A stretch of 64,000 nucleotides of DNA from Phyto melanocephala (Eukaryota; Arthropoda; Insecta; Diptera; Rhinophoridae), in contig OW799233.1 in the NCBI GenBank assembly GCA_941918925.1, positions 118,185,833-118,249,832 of the forward strand. Direction: 5' to 3'. The number at the start of each line of letters is the position of its first letter. Position 1 is the first letter of the stretch. The notes under the pieces were generated by a model. It was not told where the DNA came from. It ran no database searches and saw only the letters and a list, made by a program, of their open reading frames with translations. The position numbers and the translations under genes were made by a program. This document shows, piece after piece, positions 48,287-59,313 of this stretch.

Positions 48287-48690
48287 AGGGGTGTTCAAAT
48301 TTGAAGAACTGTTTTGATTTTTAAATCGATAGAGGGAGAAAATTCATGACTTAGATGTAGAGAATATGTAATTTCAAGAGGATGGTGGCAGTTGCCACAT
48401 ATCCAAAGAAATAATGAATCTTTTGAAAGAAAAGTTCGTAAATCGCATTATGTTTCATAGAGAATATGTTAATGTGCCATCAATATCGTACGATTTGATA
48501 CTTTTACAATATTTTATGTGGGTTTTTTTTTAAATTGGAAGTGTACAGCTATAATTCCACAATAGTTCAAAAACTTTAAAACAAGATTTTTGGGCAGATA
48601 TCAACCTTTGATAATAGTTTATTAAAAAAGTGGTTGAGAATTTTGGTAAAAGGTTGGGAGCCTGCTGAATCAGTAAGGGGGTCAATTGAC
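48287..48690 (+). pseudogene. decayed mariner, catalytic-region fragment
   Basis: The frame reads FQEDGGSCHISKEIMNLLKE then KFVNRIMF, YVNVPSISYDLILLQYFMW. These are the WFQQDGATCH and PPRSCDLTPLDYFLW blocks of mariner transposases with substitutions; the first aspartate is kept and the second region is degraded. Confidence 0.6.
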
Positions 48691-49149
48691 CGACGTAATT
48701 TTTAACCGAAACCTATTTGTAATAAATCGTTTTAATTATAGTTTTTAATATCTCAAAAAAACGCATTATTTTATTAAATTTAAAATAATTCCTCATCTTT
48801 GGGAGTCCTTTAATGTTTATTTCTGATTTTGTCGTTTGTTAGAAAAGCGCTTTTAAATTATTTGGTTGACTTTTATTTACTTATTTACTCTAAAATCAAA
48901 ACTATTATGTTTTTTCATTTCTGTATTAATTAAACAATATATCGGAAATAAAGTTAAATCGTGAATTAAAACAAGTAATTAATCCAAAAATTCAATAAAT
49001 TACCTAATTTACAATCTATTGTAGAAGTTGTACGTTGTAGTAGTTGTACGTATTTTGTTAATATTTTCTATATTAATTTTGTATACAACACTTACAATAT
49101 CTCTACGTCTTGTAAAGGGTTCGCCATCTAACGTTTTTTCTTCAACTAG

Positions 49150-49830
49150 TGCTTTTTTCGTGAATGGTAACACTTAGCTCATGTCTGATTTGACAGATAA
49201 TTAGTTTTATCCTTCCGCTGAATGAATATGGTTGTGTATACGCTTGAGCAACGCCGGGAAATTTTGCGCCATTACTTTGGCCGATTTTGCCAAAAAAATC
49301 ATCATGAAGCTCATTTTGATCTTGGCGGCAAAATTGTCGCATTTGGGGCACAGAAAACCCGCACGCATATGTTGAAAAGTCGATGCACCCAAAACGAGTC
49401 ACTGTTTGGTGCGGATTTTGGTCCAGAGGCATAATTGGGCCATTTCAATTTCAATTTATTTATTACGATAATAGTAACCTAGCCTATGGGCCATAATCAG
49501 TTACAAATCTCTTCTATTAAAAAATAACTACTTAACATCATAAATAATAGAAAGAATTCTAATAAATATAGAGTAATTTCTCTTCGAAAATGAGCTAGGA
49601 GTGACCGTACTCAATGCGATAGTTATCGGGCCATGTTGAACGAATTTTTGTTAACAAAAATTGAAGAGGAGGATATTGGCAACATTTGGTTTCAACAGGA
49701 CGGCGCTATGTGCCACACAGCCGAAGCTACACTTTTTTTTATAGCATTTAAAAAAAAAAAAAATTATTTGGTGGACCTTTTAGAAAGCCGTGTAAATAAA
49801 TCAGAGATGGAAAATTAATCCTATCGCCGT
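49150..49830 (+). pseudogene. decayed mariner, interrupted near 49440
   Basis: The first part reads MVVYTLEQRREILRHYFG from 49228, then KSMHPKRVTVWCGFWSRGII at about 49375-49435 in another frame. After about 130 bp of foreign sequence come SYRAMLNEFL and NIWFQQDGAMCHTAEATLF at about 49621-49740. The WFQQDGA.CHTA block is the second catalytic motif. The frame at 49633-49818 is part of this relic. Confidence 0.62.
49441..49575. mobile_element. small insertion inside the mariner relic
   Basis: The TTTCAATTTATTTATTACGA segment begins exactly where mariner homology stops (GGGCCATTTC...) and homology resumes near 49590. The left TTTATTTATT could be the tail of a 5'-truncated minus-strand retroelement. 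Confidence 0.4.
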
Positions 49831-49964
49831 TTTTATTCAATATGTAGAAGTGATATTATTACGACCTATGGCAGGTTATGAATTAAGCAAATATGTTTCT
49901 AAGCTATAACTTTCTGAAAGTACTTAAAAATAATTTAAAATTTTCTCGAGGATAGATTTCAACT

Positions 49965-51250
49965 TTATCAGGTTAAGAATGTATACGGCTGTAGTACGCT
50001 CAATTCTTACTTATGAATCTCTGGTATGGTGGACTGCAATGAGGCGCATATGTGTTATAAATTAGTTTTGCAGGGTCCAACGATCGTCATGCATTGGAAT
50101 TAAGCGCGCATTACGAACTAGTCCTTCATCTTCACCTTGTTTCCATTGATTTCCATATTCTGACCATTACTGCATGTAGCGTAGTAATTTTCAATGTACA
50201 TATACTAGATGGCCTCTCTGCGATATCTGAAGTTGGACTGAATTATCTACTGAGATACCTCAGGGCCACGGGGTGGATCTAGTACCCTTACTCTTGGATT
50301 TTATTCTGAGATACACTGGAAGCTGACGAGTAATGTGGTCCTGTCAAAACGGAGTCATACAGACTCTACTTGACTGTTGGCGTGCAGCGAACTACCACGA
50401 TAACCAACCAACCTCGATGTTTGAGATTAAGGACATGTGGTGATAAGGGCGGGCTGTCTTAGATGTTGAACTAATCATTTTCTTGTGTGACCCCTAAAAT
50501 GGATTTTAATACAGCGATATAAACTCTAATTCCCTCCACGAGTGAGTGGAGGTGACCTTATAGGGACCATACACAACAGGATCTTTTTGGACGATTATAA
50601 GATGAGATACGGGGTTGAAACCGGTGTCTTATTTGCCAAACAAGGAATATGACTCTCTTTCTGCGTTCCAAAAGAATGTAGCGTATCTAAGACTGAAATA
50701 TTCGTATTACTTAAGTATACTGAATGGCAAGAATGATCTAAGTTATTCAGTCAATACAGGAAAGAATTATCAAAGCTTATTCAGCTCACTGACGTTGCTT
50801 TTGTTTGGGTACCTGCTCGTTCAGGCCACGAGAGGGCTAATGAGCTGGTCAGAAGGAGATCTGTTTTGTATATCTTTTTTTAGATTATCAAAAAAGTTCA
50901 CTAGACACACCTTTTTTTGAAAACCCAAGAACAGGTGACGTAATATGGAAACATTTGAAGTAACCAGGCATTCGTGGACCTATTTTGATATCAGGCGCAC
51001 CTTGCAGCTTACGAGTCGAGATCAGATGAACATCTCAAGGGTGATGGCGGTATTTACGGTTATAAGCCGACTCGGACTTCTCTCGAACGATTATTGTCAA
51101 AACTTTATGGATTTGGAGAAGGAGAAGTCGGTTTTCTACCTTCTCTGCAATGTCCTGCCCTGGCTGCCAAAAGACACAGAATCCTGGACAAACATTTACA
51201 GACTGGACGATCTTTTAAGCTATCTCATGTCTACGGGGTTGATATAGTGC
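49965..51250 (+). pseudogene. decayed LINE, C-terminal pol with RNase H
   Basis: Starts with YTAVVRSILTYESLVWWTAM and VQRSSCIGIKRALRTSPSS, a post-RT region of R1/LOA-type elements. Then come a DYKMRYGVETGVLF RNase H start, VAFVWVPARSGHERANELVR (RNase H end), and a TSLERLLSKLYG segment. Several frameshifts. It shares its order with the fragment at 23755-24476. The four short plus frames between 50094 and 51306 are pieces of it. Confidence 0.6.
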
Positions 51251-52662
51251 CATACCAAAAATGTTTGTATACAATTTTAATTAAATATTTTTGTTTTCTA
51301 AACTAAGTATATTAAACTTAAATAAATGCATACTTAAAATATCTTATTAAGATAAAATATATACTACTTTGAAAATCACCCGGTGTTAGTGTCCACGACT
51401 TGTTATTATTGCTATTTCGGGGTATAGAAATGTTACCATTACTTCTGACTGGAGCATAGGAAAATTCTTGTCCTTGTATATTAAGAGGTTAGGGAGACTC
51501 AGATTCCGATGGAGCGCATGAGTCAAGTGAATATGGTTTAGGGGATGCTTAGCACGCTCGTAACGGATGGATTCATATACAATAAGGGATTTCATATAGA
51601 CATCAGTATCTTAACTGATGGGCTATGGTAGAACCTATGGACCTATTTCATAAAGAAGTGAGGGAGACTTGGGTTCTTTGTTCAAAAATCATTATTTTTC
51701 ATCACTGCTGAATAAAAAGGAGTATTAAGGAGTAGTAAGTGTTAAGTACATTAGAAAACTTTAATGTTTAAATTTGAAATTTTTTAGAGCATAAAGCGTA
51801 CCTTTTAAGTCACAAGAAGAAAGAAGGTCTTGTTTATAACAAGATATAATTTAGATATAATTTTGTGGGGCATAAAACTTTTGTCTTATCAAGGTTTTAA
51901 AATGTCTATATGTACATACACAAGTTTAGTTACATATGCTGACAGACAGAGATACTTTTTTTGTATTTTATTGGTTTTAAATACATACTTTATAAATTAA
52001 GCGTTATTTGTATTATACTAGCAAACGACCACGGAATGGAATGTTCATATAGTTCCTTTAACCCCTTTTTCATTTATCATGTGATTTTCACGTTTTCACT
52101 AACATACAATAACATTTTTTTATTGTACTAATTTGAAAATTTGATTAGACTTTATAGAGTAAACTGAAAATACGTTAAAAGTTAAAAAGAATATTCAAAG
52201 GAAGAATATAAAGGAGGTCAAGCAAAGTAAAACGATGAAAACCATCATAACTATTGAAATAAACAAGCAACTGCTTCATTGATGTGGGTGGACTTTTTTG
52301 AGATTTTGATTATTTACCAGTAACTTTTTCACCCTGACGAGGATTTAATTAAAATTTGTATATAACATAAACCTTTAAATACAATTGAATCTATTCATTG
52401 ATATTCTCTTGTGGTTTTATCAATATTTGTTAAATATTTCAACCAGAAGCACTAACAATATGTATTCTTGTTCAAACATTCAAGTCAACTTATCTAAATT
52501 AATGAATTATGTGAAAACTTGTAAAGAATTGTAAATGTTTATAAAGTTATTTGAAATTGAACAGAGATGAAATAAATGATTGTGTGCTTTTACAGTGAGA
52601 AAGTGAGAAAGTTTACAGTGAGTGTTGGCAGGAATTCTTTTCCCTAAAAAAGAAATATATAT
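51251..52662. other. intergenic DNA before the LTR element
   Basis: No recognised gene. A CTAGCAAACGACCACGG word at 52019 resembles a Helitron 3' end in reverse but has no partner. Confidence 0.4.
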
Positions 52663-53192
52663 TGTTACAGATTTATTTTTAAGTAGCTTAATTTTCATTA
52701 TAATTTATTTTAGTTGTAGTAGTTTAAGTTACTGTAGTTTTATTTGTATTAGTTTATTTTGCTGGTTGTTCGAAAATGTTGTTTGTTATTTTGTGTAGCA
52801 TACTTTTAGGCACTTCTATTATTCGTGCATATTACTTAACGTCTTAATTTAAATTTAACGGTTTTCGAATGTACTAGAATGTACATACGAGAACTTTGTC
52901 GAATGTTACCGAACACCACTATGTTACTATAAATAGCCGAACAACACAGCTAACGTGATCAGTATTACAGTAGAGCTTGTAAGGTGCGTATCAAAGTGTG
53001 TTTGATAATAAAAGTGTATAATCATAAGTGTAATAAGTAAAGTGATATTAAAGCAATCTTTGAGTGTGTTTAAGTAAATAAAGTGCTCTTAATTTTATAA
53101 CGAATTTCAACTGTTTTTGACTGCAATAAAAGAACTCAAAAGGTTTATTTAAAGGAAATAATCCAACGTTTATAAAAGGTATAAACGTAACA
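52663..53192 (+). repeat. 5' LTR
   Basis: 530 bp, TGTTAC...GTAACA perfect 6-bp inverted termini. It differs from the 3' LTR only at 52695 (T, against A at 56064) in my comparison. It contains the promoter described separately and AATAAA words. Confidence 0.92.
52928..52963 (+). promoter_or_regulatory. LTR core promoter: TATA box and initiator
   Basis: TATAAATA at 52928-52935 and an insect initiator-like TCAGT at 52959-52963, with A+1 at 52961 about 33 bp from the start of TATA. Spacing fits an RNA polymerase II start, which would set the U3/R boundary. Confidence 0.6.
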
Positions 53193-53194
53193 AC

Positions 53195-53208
53195 TGGTGT
53201 CAGAAGTG
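53195..53208 (+). other. primer binding site, tRNA-Leu type
   Basis: TGGTGTCAGAAGTG begins two bases after the LTR. It complements CACTTCTGACACCA, the 3' end expected of an insect tRNA-Leu plus CCA (recalled, not searched). Confidence 0.72.
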
Positions 53209-53248
53209 AAATTGCATTTAAAAAAAAAAAAAATAATAAAAATCAGAC

Positions 53249-55294
53249 ATGAAATTTGAGGAACTTAAAGTTGAACAACTCAAGAAAGAATTGAGTAAGC
53301 TGGCATTGCCGACAACAGGTAATAAAGTAGAATTGCAGAAGAGGCTTCTAGATGAATTTAAGCGGCGTAATATGGACATTGATGGTTACGAGTTTGACGA
53401 AAAAGAAGAAATGGAAGTTTCTACTCGTGCAACTACAAACAACATAGATTTAAGTACAATGCTTGCTGCTATGATGGAAAAAATGGAAATTAAATTCCAG
53501 GAAGCTCAAGAAACTTCTAGAGCTAATAATGAAAAATTATTAGCTGAAGTTAAAGAAGAAAGTAAAATAATGGAGTTGAAATTTCAAGAAACTTCTAGAG
53601 CGAATAATGAAAAATTATTAGCAGAAGTTAAATTAGAAGTTCAAGAAACTTCTAGAGCTAATAATGAAAAATTATTAGCTGAAGTAAAAGAAGAGTTGGA
53701 TTTGAGATTTCAAGAATGTTCTAGAGCTACGAACCAGAAACTTCAGGAAATTTCTGAGGCTGTGAATAACAGAGTCGATTGCGTTGAAAAACAAGTTAAA
53801 GATGTTAACGAAAAATTGCAGTTACAAGTAAAAAATGTTGATGAAAAATTGCAATTACAAGACGAAAAATTTAAAAATTTGGAAATAAAAATTAGTGATC
53901 TTCAATGTCATGAGGGACCAGTGCGAATAATTCCAGAAATATCGAGTAGAATAAAGGCCCCTACTTTTAACGGCAGTGCACCATTTAATGTTTTTAAATT
54001 TCAGTTTGAGACAGTTGCCAATAGAAATATGTGGAACAATGAAGAAAAGGCTTTAGAGCTGATTTTGGCATTAAAAGGCAACGCAGCACAAGTTCTAGAA
54101 AGTATACCCATTGGCTGCAGAGAAAACTACGATGACATAATGGTGGCGCTACAACGTAAGTATGGCGGCGAGCACAAACGAGATATATACCGAATGGAAT
54201 TACGAGGCAGAACACAGAAAGCTAACGAGTCATTACAAGATTTCGCAACGGAGATCGAGCGTTTGGTGCAGCTGACATATCCAGGTGAAAATCACCCATT
54301 TTTGGATCAGTTTAAAATTGAAACGTTTGTAAATGGAATACGTGATCCAGAAATAAAGCACGCGGTGTTTGGCACACATAAATCGACGTTTGCAGAAACA
54401 GTTTCATATGCACTAACACAGGAAACTGCAAAATTGCTTTCTAAGCCGCAGATATATAAGGTGCGAAATCTTGAAATTACTGCAGAAAAAGACGGAGATA
54501 TAGTCACCGAAATTAAAAATGCAGTTATACAGGCGTTAGAGGAAAAGCAAGGCAAAGCCAGAGCCAAATGCTATAATTGTGGTAAAAGTGGACATTTTCA
54601 ACGAAATTGCAAAGCACCAAGGAAGCGGGCTAGATTTGTATCGCCACCTGAGTACAACAAGCTGGAAAACACGCAGTTACCGTTGAAACAGGTTAACACT
54701 TATAGGCATGAGCATGATCCCATAACCGAGGGCCCCACAATCTCCATATCAGTTATGCAGCAGAAAAATAGCAACCTTACTGCTTGTGGGTATATCAATG
54801 GTCGGAGGCATGTTCTTACAATAGATACAGGAGCATCACAATCAATTATCAGACCTGATATAGTCAAGGAGGAAATCGAACCACTATATGGTGTAAGTCT
54901 ACGAACAGCTACTGGAGAGTTTGCTAATGTTTATGGAAAAATAAAGGTGAAATTAACTATTGACAATATAAGTGTTAATCATGTATTTATTGTTGCTGAC
55001 ATTGTGGATGAAGTAATCGTGGGCGCTGATTTTATGATAAGTCATAACATTAATCTGCACATGGGACGAAAAGTTATGATTTGGCGCAACATTGAGATTC
55101 CGTTGGATTACTGGACTAAACGACTTCAGGGAAATAAATCCAGTATTGAGCACAGAAAAGGGGTCAAACATGGCAATGAGGATGCACGTTCCAGAAAAAT
55201 CTGCAGATTGAAGAGTAAACATGGTACAAAACCTGAGGAAGAAGAGTGCGTAATAGATGTTCGACTAACGCATATAGACAAAAGCGGTGAATAG
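53249..55294 (+). CDS. gag: Gag-protease polyprotein of the LTR retrotransposon
   Basis: 681 residues. Residues 4-38 look like a SAP DNA-binding motif (ELKVEQLKKELSKLALPTTG, then KVELQKRL). Residues 87-149 hold three copies of an 18-residue coiled-coil unit (QETSRANNEKLLAEVKEE), followed by more heptads to about 215. Residues 240-400 are a capsid-type region (FNVFKFQFETVA, ALKGNAAQVLE, L.DFATEIERLVQL). A CCHC knuckle is at C441, C444, H449, C454. The protease has DTGAS at 526-530 and IVGADF near 590. After about residue 630 the frame jumps to HGNEDARSR (641-649), resembling the HGNADALSRR end of RNase H, so RT and RNase H are deleted in frame. It ends at TAG 55292-55294. Confidence 0.9.
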   Translation: MKFEELKVEQLKKELSKLALPTTGNKVELQKRLLDEFKRRNMDIDGYEFDEKEEMEVSTRATTNNIDLSTMLAAMMEKMEIKFQEAQETSRANNEKLLAEVKEESKIMELKFQETSRANNEKLLAEVKLEVQETSRANNEKLLAEVKEELDLRFQECSRATNQKLQEISEAVNNRVDCVEKQVKDVNEKLQLQVKNVDEKLQLQDEKFKNLEIKISDLQCHEGPVRIIPEISSRIKAPTFNGSAPFNVFKFQFETVANRNMWNNEEKALELILALKGNAAQVLESIPIGCRENYDDIMVALQRKYGGEHKRDIYRMELRGRTQKANESLQDFATEIERLVQLTYPGENHPFLDQFKIETFVNGIRDPEIKHAVFGTHKSTFAETVSYALTQETAKLLSKPQIYKVRNLEITAEKDGDIVTEIKNAVIQALEEKQGKARAKCYNCGKSGHFQRNCKAPRKRARFVSPPEYNKLENTQLPLKQVNTYRHEHDPITEGPTISISVMQQKNSNLTACGYINGRRHVLTIDTGASQSIIRPDIVKEEIEPLYGVSLRTATGEFANVYGKIKVKLTIDNISVNHVFIVADIVDEVIVGADFMISHNINLHMGRKVMIWRNIEIPLDYWTKRLQGNKSSIEHRKGVKHGNEDARSRKICRLKSKHGTKPEEEECVIDVRLTHIDKSGE

Positions 55295-55297
55295 TCA

Positions 55298-56020
55298 GTG
55301 GCGCAAAGAAAAGATCCTATACTGGCAAAGATTATATCAGCCAAGGAAAAAGATAAAAGGCCCACTCGAAACCAAATATCAGCGGAAAGTCCACTGATGA
55401 AATCTTATTGGGCGCTGTGGAATAGCCTGAAGGTGGTTAATGGATGTCTATACCGTTTATGGGAAAGTGCTAATGGAAAATCGGTCACAAATCTAATTGT
55501 GGTGCCGTCCACTAAAGTCGACGAAGTTTTAAGGGAGTTTCACGAAGGTCTCAGTGGATTTCACTTTGGCATGACAAAAACCCTTAAAAAGTTAAAGCAA
55601 CGGTTCTATTGGGTTGGCTGTCAACAATCGGTAGCTGGTTGGATAGAAAATTGCGCCCAATGCATCGCAGCTAAAAGCCAAGCAAGAAAAAGTCGTAAGC
55701 CATTGCAGAAGTATAACTTGGGCGGCTCCTTTGAGCAAACAAACATGTCCAGCAACAAGATGAAAGCCAGATACGACCGTGCAGCAGAATCTGAAGGCTT
55801 TAATGAGGGTCAGCGAGTTCTATTATATAACCCACAACGCAATAAAGGATTGCAAAATCATTGGGATGGACCGTATAAGGTGATAAAGAGAATAAATGAT
55901 GTGGTGTATAGAATCCAGAAATACAAGAGCCCAAGATCAAAGATGAAAGTGGTTCATCTCAAGCGCCTCGATAAGTACGGAAAAAGTGAATGTATGCCTA
56001 TTCAGGACGAACAGGCTTAA
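55298..56020 (+). pseudogene. Pol remnant: integrase zinc domain joined to GPY/F domain
   Basis: 240 codons in the same frame as gag, after one TAG and a TCA codon; no ATG at the start. It begins with the linker seen between RNase H and integrase (KSYWALWNSL...GCLYRLWE). Then comes the H2C2 zinc domain (H82, H89, C119, C122 counted from 55298), with FHEGLSGFHFG and RFYWVG. At about residue 145 (GGSFEQ) the catalytic core with its DDE residues is missing. The frame resumes at KMKARYDRAA and the C-terminal HWDGPYKVIKRIND (GPY at 191-193). It cannot be a working integrase. Confidence 0.85.
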
Positions 56021-56031
56021 GCGGGCGGTAG
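56019..56031 (+). other. polypurine tract
   Basis: AAGCGGGCGGTAG lies immediately before the 3' LTR. It is purine-rich but has two C and one T, so it is a weak example placed by position. Confidence 0.5.
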
Positions 56032-56561
56032 TGTTACAGATTTATTTTTAAGTAGCTTAATTTACATTATAATTTATTTTAGTTGTAGTAGTTTAAGTTA
56101 CTGTAGTTTTATTTGTATTAGTTTATTTTGCTGGTTGTTCGAAAATGTTGTTTGTTATTTTGTGTAGCATACTTTTAGGCACTTCTATTATTCGTGCATA
56201 TTACTTAACGTCTTAATTTAAATTTAACGGTTTTCGAATGTACTAGAATGTACATACGAGAACTTTGTCGAATGTTACCGAACACCACTATGTTACTATA
56301 AATAGCCGAACAACACAGCTAACGTGATCAGTATTACAGTAGAGCTTGTAAGGTGCGTATCAAAGTGTGTTTGATAATAAAAGTGTATAATCATAAGTGT
56401 AATAAGTAAAGTGATATTAAAGCAATCTTTGAGTGTGTTTAAGTAAATAAAGTGCTCTTAATTTTATAACGAATTTCAACTGTTTTTGACTGCAATAAAA
56501 GAACTCAAAAGGTTTATTTAAAGGAAATAATCCAACGTTTATAAAAGGTATAAACGTAACA
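56032..56561 (+). repeat. 3' LTR
   Basis: 530 bp, same termini as the 5' LTR, followed by the ATAT duplication. AATAAA at 56494-56499 is a candidate polyadenylation signal of the element. Confidence 0.92.
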
Positions 56562-56565
56562 ATAT

Positions 56566-59053
56566 CTAAAACCATAACATACATGTGAATTATTCAATTC
56601 ATATTAAAAAAAAAAATCTCTTTAAATTACTTGGCTTAAATTAAATAATATCTTCACCTTATTTACATATCGTTACCTCATTCCAAAATGTGCCCCATAA
56701 CTTGTTTTTATAAAATTTCTTGGGATATTTTTGTCAACATTGTAAATTATTTGCTAATTCCTTTACACTTGGAGTGACATTAACTACATTAGACTTACTT
56801 TCAAACTCAATTGGAAAATCCTTAAAATTTATCGGTTGGAAAAGATTATATAAATAGCTGTTTCAGCAGACTAACTACCCCTAAAAAATTTTCCCCCTTA
56901 AGTCTCCTCTGAAATATAAAATTACCCTAAATCTGTTGGAAAACCTGGCAACACTTGTAATAAATGCAAAAAGAGAGAGAGAGAGTATTGTGCAAACGTG
57001 TCGGTCATCTGAAATTTTGTTCCCCCAAATTTTACATTTTTATGGTCACAAGTAGAAATACCCTAACTGGTATATTTTACGAAATTAAGTTTTTTGGTGA
57101 TTCCAAAACATATCACACAAATACACCTCGACACAAAAATAACAGTTTTACAAAAGAAGTAAGTTACATTATGATAATGCAGTTTCTGTTAAATTTTTTT
57201 CTTCTTCTGTAAAGTTACAATGATTTGATTTACGGCCTTTCTACTTGTGATCAACGATATGTACATGTTCCTACAAACACACATTCTAATCAAAGTCTTA
57301 AAAAATGAATTGCTGAAACAGACATTTTATGAACTTAAAGGCAAGTTTAAAAGAAGAAAACAAAATTTATATTGACAACAAAAAACATACTGAATGTAAG
57401 CAAATACAAACAAATTTTATATTTTATATAGAAAATTTATTACTTTGGCCAAGAATTTTATACATAAAATTATTTCTTAAAGACACATTAATGTATTTAT
57501 TGTGTATAATGGAATAATTTATTACTTTTGATGCTTTGAATAAATATATTTTATATTATTTATCAAATAAAAAAGTACGAAAGTTATGTATGAATGTCGG
57601 CTAGACAGCTTTTAACAATGCAGATGTAAGCAAAATAAAATAAAATTTCATTTATTAATATTAAATATATACGCATTTTGCAGTAAAAGTTATCAAAGGT
57701 TTATTATAGATTTAGAAGTCATCCATAGAAAATCAGTTTAATAAGCCTTTAATATTTTTATGTTTTATATATGTATGTACTTACGTAGTTCAAAAATCGT
57801 AAATGATTTTTAATCAGTTTAATGCACTTAGATAAAATATAACCTCTTTGCATTAGTTGTAGGAGTGAAGAGCCTTGAACAGCTGAACTAACAATTCAAA
57901 TAAACTTAAAATCATTTTGATTTTCAAATCAAATATAAACATAGAGTATTAAGGTGTAATAAGTCATTGCGTTCTGTTTCGTGACGAATAAGCGGACTTG
58001 TTTTTATTAATGATATATCATTAGTTTTTCTATTTTGTTTCATTGTTTTTAACAGGTTCCTAAATACGTAAAAGAGAGAAAGAGAAAGATCTGATATTAA
58101 AATGACTTTGTTTAAAAGTAGCTTAAACAGAGATATACTCTTTTTATTAAAAAAGTTAGATATTACAAGTATATTTCTTTAATTGTATTACATTGTATTA
58201 TGTGAGAACTTGGTTTGAGTTTGTGCGGCCAATTCAACTTAAAGGTTTTCCGGTCAAAATAACTTCTCTCTCTCTAAATAAATAGTGATAAGAATATATT
58301 TTCCAACAAATTTAGCAATTTAAAAACCTGTTTAGCGGGCGAAATACATTTTAGCTATTTGCGGGAAATCTAAAGATTTTTGCTGACCCACCCCTTTGTA
58401 CCACTAAGGCTATAGTTTTTGTTAATGCAACTTATACTCCAACCATATAAAATAAGTATAAAATTTTTATCATTTTCTATGTAGTTCTCATGGCATCGAT
58501 TTCGCAATTGTAACCCTTATATAAATAAAAAATAAATAAATAAATAAATATTGTTGGTCAAAAATGATTACAGTTTAAAGGTCGATTAATAAAAAATATT
58601 ATTTTTAGAAAGAAATTTGTAAGCAGTAACGGGTCAAAGTATATAAAGAGTAATTATATAAATATTTATTTTGTAATGGTACCAAATTGTATCATACAAA
58701 ATTTTAGTGCAAATATGTAATGAGATTCTTAAAGGCATCGATCCATCCTGTTACATTCTACGACAGCTCGCTGCTTGTGTGAAGCAATTGAAAATCTGTA
58801 CAAATTATGAAACTTATTAACCCTATATCTCGCTGTTACTGTGCCAAAGTAATATTTTTCAATTCCGAAATTCTACATTACTCTTCAGCTGTGAAACATA
58901 AAATGCTGCACACCGTGTTATAAATATTATGCAAACAAATTCCTTAGAATAATCGATAGAGCTATTTGGGCACAGATCATATCAAACAGTATATTATGAT
59001 GAAGACTATGAATCCAAGCCCACGACCGCCACAAGGCAGAAGTGAGAATCATT
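56566..59053. other. intergenic DNA, little recognised
   Basis: Short frames at 56964-57212 and 57329-57517 have no known motif. A piece at about 58320-58385 (TTTAGCTATTTGCGGGAAAT) matches the inside of the hAT element at 43247. An (AAAT)n tract lies at 58527-58550. Confidence 0.45.
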
Positions 59054-59066
59054 TAAATAAAGTATT

Positions 59067-59300
59067 GAGTGCCCCTGTGGACTAGTCGGTAAAGGACAAG
59101 TCAGTTCTTTGGGGGTTGCGGGTTCGATTCCCGCCGGAGACTCTGAAATTGCCTGCTTCTCTTTATCTTCTATTCTTAATATTTCTATTCTTATTCTATT
59201 CTTCTCTCTATTAAAGCGTGAGAATGGACCGTAATGGTCTCCGAGTGAAGGTGTGAGGGTAACTTTGCACCAGCCTTACCTACCTACCTACCTACCTACC
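59067..59300 (+). mobile_element. tRNA-derived SINE, copy 2, intact with 13-bp target duplications
   Basis: 234 bp flanked by TAAATAAAGTATT at 59054-59066 and 59301-59313. The tRNA-like head has an A box (TGGACTAGTCGG, about 59078-59089) and a B box GGTTCGATTCC (59121-59131) in a GC arm. A T/C-rich body (TCTATTCT) follows, then AATGGTCTCCGAGTGAAGG, a unique 3' part and a (TACC)n tail. It would be transcribed by RNA polymerase III and depend on a LINE for reverse transcription. Confidence 0.88.
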
Positions 59301-59313
59301 TAAATAAAGTATT

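Larger units (their letters stand above)
52663..56561 (+). mobile_element. Gypsy-type LTR retrotransposon, internally deleted, recent insertion
   Basis: 3,899 bp with two 530-bp LTRs and a 4-bp target duplication ATAT (52659-52662, 56562-56565). The order is LTR, tRNA-Leu-type primer site, gag, zinc knuckle, protease, a short linker from the end of RNase H, the integrase zinc domain, the integrase GPY/F domain, a purine tract and LTR. Reverse transcriptase, RNase H and the integrase catalytic core are missing. The LTRs differ at one base by eye, so the insertion is young. Without RT it can move only with proteins from a full-length relative. Confidence 0.9.

Noticed and set aside
52019..52040. 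Helitron 3' end in reverse
   Set aside because: Only a CTAG with a GC-rich word; no hairpin, no 5' partner and no second copy seen.
59067..59140. Possible tRNA gene
   Set aside because: The tRNA-like head continues into a SINE body with TACC tail and 13-bp target duplications; the arms do not all pair as in a functional tRNA.
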